A stretch of 21,602 bases of DNA, from the NCBI GenBank assembly GCA_023853785.1, contig JAJIRX010000664.1, positions 1-21,602 of the forward strand. The letters are read 5' to 3'. Position 1 is the stretch's first letter, and each line of letters opens with the position of its first letter. Under the pieces are notes generated by a model. The model saw only the letters and a program-made list of their open reading frames with translations. It did no database searches and had not been told where the DNA came from. A program made the position numbers and the translations under genes. The stretch is from Psilocybe azurescens. Its lineage: Eukaryota; Basidiomycota; Agaricomycetes; Agaricales; Agrocybaceae. Below are positions 17,766 to 21,602 of the stretch, in pieces.

Positions 17766-19600
17766 CAAATGCCCGCCAGTTCTACTTCGATATCTGGTCC
17801 TAGTGCAGGAGATGCAAGAAGAGTGTGACCCATCGTTGATTGTCGATTGGTATGTTGGGATGGATTATTGATTGGAGGAGGGCGTGCATTAGTGCGTGCA
17901 TTGAAATTTATGAATAGGGATAGAATCCTGATTTTTTCGTGTTTTATTTGTTTCTTTAGGCTCACATTCGCATCGTCCACCGGCCTCCGACTTTCCACCG
18001 CTCCCACTGCGCTTTCACTGTGTTCTCAAACTCCCATTTTTCATTTTCGTATGACACCCTTCTATTTTCTTTGCACTTTTACCTTCCCTTTCACAGTTTA
18101 TTCTTCAAATCCAACCTTAGCTTCAACTTCAAATTCACTTCTGTTTTCTTTTTCACATCCCAACCCACCAATACCTCACCCGAAAGCATCATACACGCTG
18201 CACCACACCGTCCATCCATCCATCCATTCCTCCAATCTTCTTCCTTTCCCTATTCATCATTATTTAAATTTTCCACTTTGGATCGACGTCCAAATTGATT
18301 GTGTGTGCGCCTCCGCGCGCCTGGGCTTCTTAATTGTATGCTACCGTGCTGTGAGCTGATGCCTGCATCTGGAGTGGGTTTTGGATTGTTTTTTGGACTT
18401 TCGAGTCGTCTGGATTGGGGTTGGGTTTGGGTTTAGGTTTATATGTGACTGCACACGCTCTGTATTGTTATTCTCATTTACTTTTCCTACTACACGCAAG
18501 CCCGGGCACTGAGTAAAGGCAATGTCATCCCCTGCTCTCCTCCGTAACCGTTCTACGGACGGAGTTTGAGTCGGTGCTTTGTTTTTCTTCTTTATCGCTC
18601 GCTGGATTGTGTGACCTCTTTACGACCGCTATTGCAATTTAATTTATGATTGACAGATTTGAATTCTAGTACGCCTCCCGAAAACAGCAGAAGAAGAAAT
18701 ACGGAACATATGAAACAACTGCGACACCGCCTCCCTTCTGACCGATGCCCCACCGATGTCTTCACGTCTCGAGGACACCAAAGACACCCTAATATACATC
18801 CTATGCCTGCCCACATTCATGTGCTTGACGTAGCACCCGCACCTCCATCCTCACGTTCATGCCTAGCTTAACCCCTGCACGACACTCACCACACACTAAA
18901 AATACTGCTGTTTGGATTCCATCGCATTCGAGCGCACTGCGGGTCTTATGCGTCCTTCCCACATTTCCACCTACGCTTTAACTATGCACTACGCGCTACA
19001 CACGATCAGGATATCACGACAATTATTCCACCACATGCAAGCCATGCACCACCCTACTCGTTTATCGTCCTCTCTCTTGTCTCCTGTGCCTGTTGCTGGC
19101 TCTTGGTGAGGTTACAATCTCATCCACGAGGGAGGACCGACGCCGATTTGGTATTTGGCTCGATGGAACACGACAACAACAATATTATTAAGAAAATTTA
19201 ATACATGATAACAACCCACATTTTTACACACAAGCAGGCAGGCAGGCCACCGACGAAAACGAGCTGGGAGCATTTTTCGGACTGGTACTGTACTGTAGAT
19301 ACAATTCGTACATACACACATAGTGAAAGTTTAGGTATCGAACACCATTGGTTTCAAATCGGCTTGAAGGATTGTAATATATTGTTTTATTCATTAAATA
19401 GTCGCACGTGTGATATAAGTAACCCACGCAGCGACTTTGAAGAGAAGAGGAAAAGAGAAGACAGAGCGCACCAGACTTTGGTCTGAGTGGTGATCATTGA
19501 TTTGAGGTTAGTGCTTCATAGAAATGAATGTACGGTTGCGTATATGTGAATCAGGCGATTAAAGCGGAGGCTACTCTTTAGCTTTTTGGAATCAACATCT
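17766..19600. other. Conserved non-coding block, counterpart of 6050-7850
   Basis: Collinear with unit A throughout. Includes the candidate plus-strand intron 17850-17959, the CCAT run (about 18210-18228) and the ACAATATTATTAAGAAAATT stretch (19180-19199). No frame survives comparison of the two units except the CT-rich leader-like one (to about 18359). Confidence 0.5.
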
Positions 19601-21602
19601 ATCCCGAACATACGGCCTCAATGACTTGATCGGTGTCGGAGGGATGGAATGTTATTATTACTTTCATCATATTGTGGGACATTTTAGTATCTACGCTTCT
19701 CCATTTTCCTTTCCTGTTAATGCCACAGCACCCTCCGAATATATGTACGCCCAAACTATGTTTTCCCACATGGCCAATCATTATTGCCCTTGGCGGGCTC
19801 CTTGTGTATCCCCATCGCTCGGAAGAATGGATTCATCAACATAAAAACTCGCCTGTGTACCGCCAAAATGAATAATCATCTAAGTCTTCGGCCGTGAAAC
19901 AATCAGCAACATAGTCACTTGAATATCCTGTCCATTGATGATGATTTGGAATGGTGAAGGAATCGACCCTTTGAATTTCAGCAAATAGTTGCGGACTGCT
20001 CCATACAAGGTCTGTACCCGATGGCGCACATTGGTTCCCGGTCTTCCCAGATTGAAGGTAAGGTTCTGTTGCCGAGCATATTGACTAGCTCAGCCAAGTA
20101 GCCGGCCTTTGATAACATGAATGCAAAAGCATCCCAGATGATGTCCCACAGGTTGTCTGCAGATAAGACCAGAAAATTGCCCCGTGTCCCATCCCAAGCC
20201 ATGACTGGAAACTCCACCACAGCCACTGCAGCTGTAGTATACATCGGTTGATCTACAGCATGCGGTCCTGCCCGGGATGGATCATTTAGCCCCTCACAAT
20301 CCGTAGATATGGGGTACCAGTTATGGGATAAAATTCATACCATGCAGAATATGGCCAGCCACTGCGCTGCACCTCAAGTTGATCGAATAATGGAGAAAAG
20401 AGGAAACGGGCACAGAAGCTGAGAGGTCATCTGCTAATGAGTTTGACAGATACCAAAATGTCTCCAAAGAGATATCTCCATTGGATTCAAGTATCCTGCC
20501 AGCACAGATTGCACTCCAAAAAGCCAGATAAGGGCTCATGGGAATCAATGCCAGGGATTGCATAATTTTGATCCAAGATACCACGATGGTGGAGATAGAG
20601 CTCTTCTGTTTGGCTAAATTCCTGGATTTGGAGTTAAAATATGTTGATTCTGGTATCTTTAAAACATAGACATACCGATGTTTGCAGAAATTCTAGAAAC
20701 ATTCCAGGATCATAACTCAAGAGGTAGCGATATTAAATTCTCATCTGTTAATTTGAGCATATAAGTTGTCCAGTGCTGAATATAGGGCACATTGAAAATC
20801 TTCTCTCGAAGAGTGGTGTTGTCATGCAGAGCCCCTGAGTCGAAGATGTTCCAAGAGTGACTGGTATGGATATGGCAAGTGTTGCCAGGTTGAGTGCTAT
20901 ATAAGAAATAAACTGAAGATCAGAAATAAATTGTAAGACAGCAATCAATGCTTACATTCAATAGCAGAAATACAGAAATAGGCAGCTTCCATGCATTTTA
21001 CTGGGATTAATGAAAATTGACCAGACCGGGATGGATCAAGAGGAAGTCACTGAATGAGGCATGAAGAAATTTGATGGGCTTGTTGTTCATGTGAGGCATC
21101 CACAACAGACAATAGGTCAATGAGGAGGAGCTGAACAGTGCCCGGGTAAGTTGCATAAACCTCCAGATCAATTGACTGCCAGAGGTGCAATGGAAAGATA
21201 ATTAATTTTGGTCAATACAAAAGCCATGCCTAGAATTTGCAAGACTGCTTTGATATCTTTCACGCCAGAAAGGATATTGATATATAGAGCATCAAGTTGA
21301 GCATATGGCCTATCGTCATTGACCGGAAGGAGGCCTTGAATGACTTTGAGGCAATCAAGTGGATTTGTTGAGGAGAGGACACATATCTGATGACCGTGGC
21401 TGTAGATGAATTGACCTGATGATTTTGCGACCAATTTGGCGATGTCTTCCTCCGATGGCCATGAACCCGGAAGATGGTCATGCATGATGTGCGTCTTTCG
21501 TATACACAAAACGAGTCTACCAGATATAATCTGATATCTTCGTGTGCGGTATGTGTCGTCGAGTGCAAGACAAAAAGTCAGACTTGCAAAGGGCAACAGA
21601 AA
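19600..21602 (-). pseudogene. NACHT-domain NTPase, unit B copy, 5' part outside window
   Basis: Counterpart of 7975-9878. Visible from the right edge: LALDDTYR, HDHLPGSWPSEEDIAKLVAK, SSGQFIY, DCLKVIQGLLPVNDDRPYAQ, GVKDIKAVLQILGMAF, LLSVVDAS, then the helical C-terminal region (SPYLAFWSAI, SLETFWYLSNSLADDLSASV, MYTTAAVAVVEFPVMAW, WDAFAFMLSKAGYLAELVNM). Introns 20897-20955 and 20614-20675 match unit A. Walker A and B lie right of the window. It is frameshifted at several places, for example around 21530, 21360, 21085 and 20330, at sites mostly different from those of unit A. It keeps frame at the 9614 and 9388 equivalents where unit A is shifted, so the ancestor at duplication was probably intact at these points. 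Confidence 0.88.

Larger units (their letters stand above)
11821..21602. repeat. Segmental duplication, unit B
   Basis: Partner of unit A. Private DNA in B: about 13345-13515, 14325-14780, 15840-15885 and 16081-17030 (SEC61 body deleted from A). The copy runs past the right edge. Confidence 0.9.

Noticed and set aside
1..21602. CRISPR array, toxin-antitoxin, phage defence or other prokaryotic system
   Set aside because: Spliceosomal introns and fungal proteins show a eukaryotic genome. No spaced palindromic repeats and no prokaryotic gene layout.

Overview
The window looks like nuclear DNA of a mushroom-forming basidiomycete (Agaricomycetes). Three things point there. Recognisable genes are cut by short introns, mostly 54-77 nt, with GTRNGT-type donors and CTGAC/CTAAT branch-like motifs. 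There is a NACHT-domain protein of the kind expanded in Agaricomycetes (N-terminal NNVxINGG motif, GPAGAGKS, LIIIDGLDEC). There are several copies of a fungal SEC61 alpha gene. No bacterial operon, rRNA, tRNA or CRISPR signal was seen.

The layout is one old head-to-tail segmental duplication. Unit A (1 to about 11,800, already under way at the left edge) and unit B (about 11,820 to 21,602, cut off at the right edge) carry the same modules in the same order. Position 7 matches 12,041 and position 9,878 matches 21,602. By eye the arms are similar but clearly diverged, with many substitutions and several private indels. The order in each unit is: (1) a SEC61 alpha pseudogene of type 1 on the minus strand; (2) its CT-rich upstream region with remnants of a divergent plus-strand reading frame; (3) about 1 kb without an identifiable gene; (4) a broken plus-strand gene for a small secreted protein; (5) a repeat-rich stretch; (6) a second SEC61 alpha pseudogene (type 2) on the minus strand; (7) about 2 kb of conserved but apparently non-coding DNA; (8) a minus-strand NACHT NTPase gene broken by frameshifts.

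The main result is that the four SEC61 copies (1-1515, 5423-5825, 11821-13176, 16190-17560) all keep introns, so they arose by DNA duplication and not by reverse transcription. All four are disabled by premature stops, frameshifts, a lost splice donor, exon loss or large deletions. Lesions shared between units (a C in place of the donor G in copies 1 and 3; a large coding deletion in copies 1 and 3) show that decay began before the 12-kb duplication. Private lesions show that it went on afterwards: a whole exon lost between introns in copy 3, and a micro-inversion at a deletion junction in copy 2.

The genes do not form an obvious pathway. SEC61 is a housekeeping ER translocon subunit, NACHT/STAND proteins are presumed non-self sensors or cell-death switches, and the secreted protein is unidentified. 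The best reading is a duplicated, decaying accessory region in which a broken NLR-like gene lies next to dead translocon copies. I saw no convincing intact novel system.
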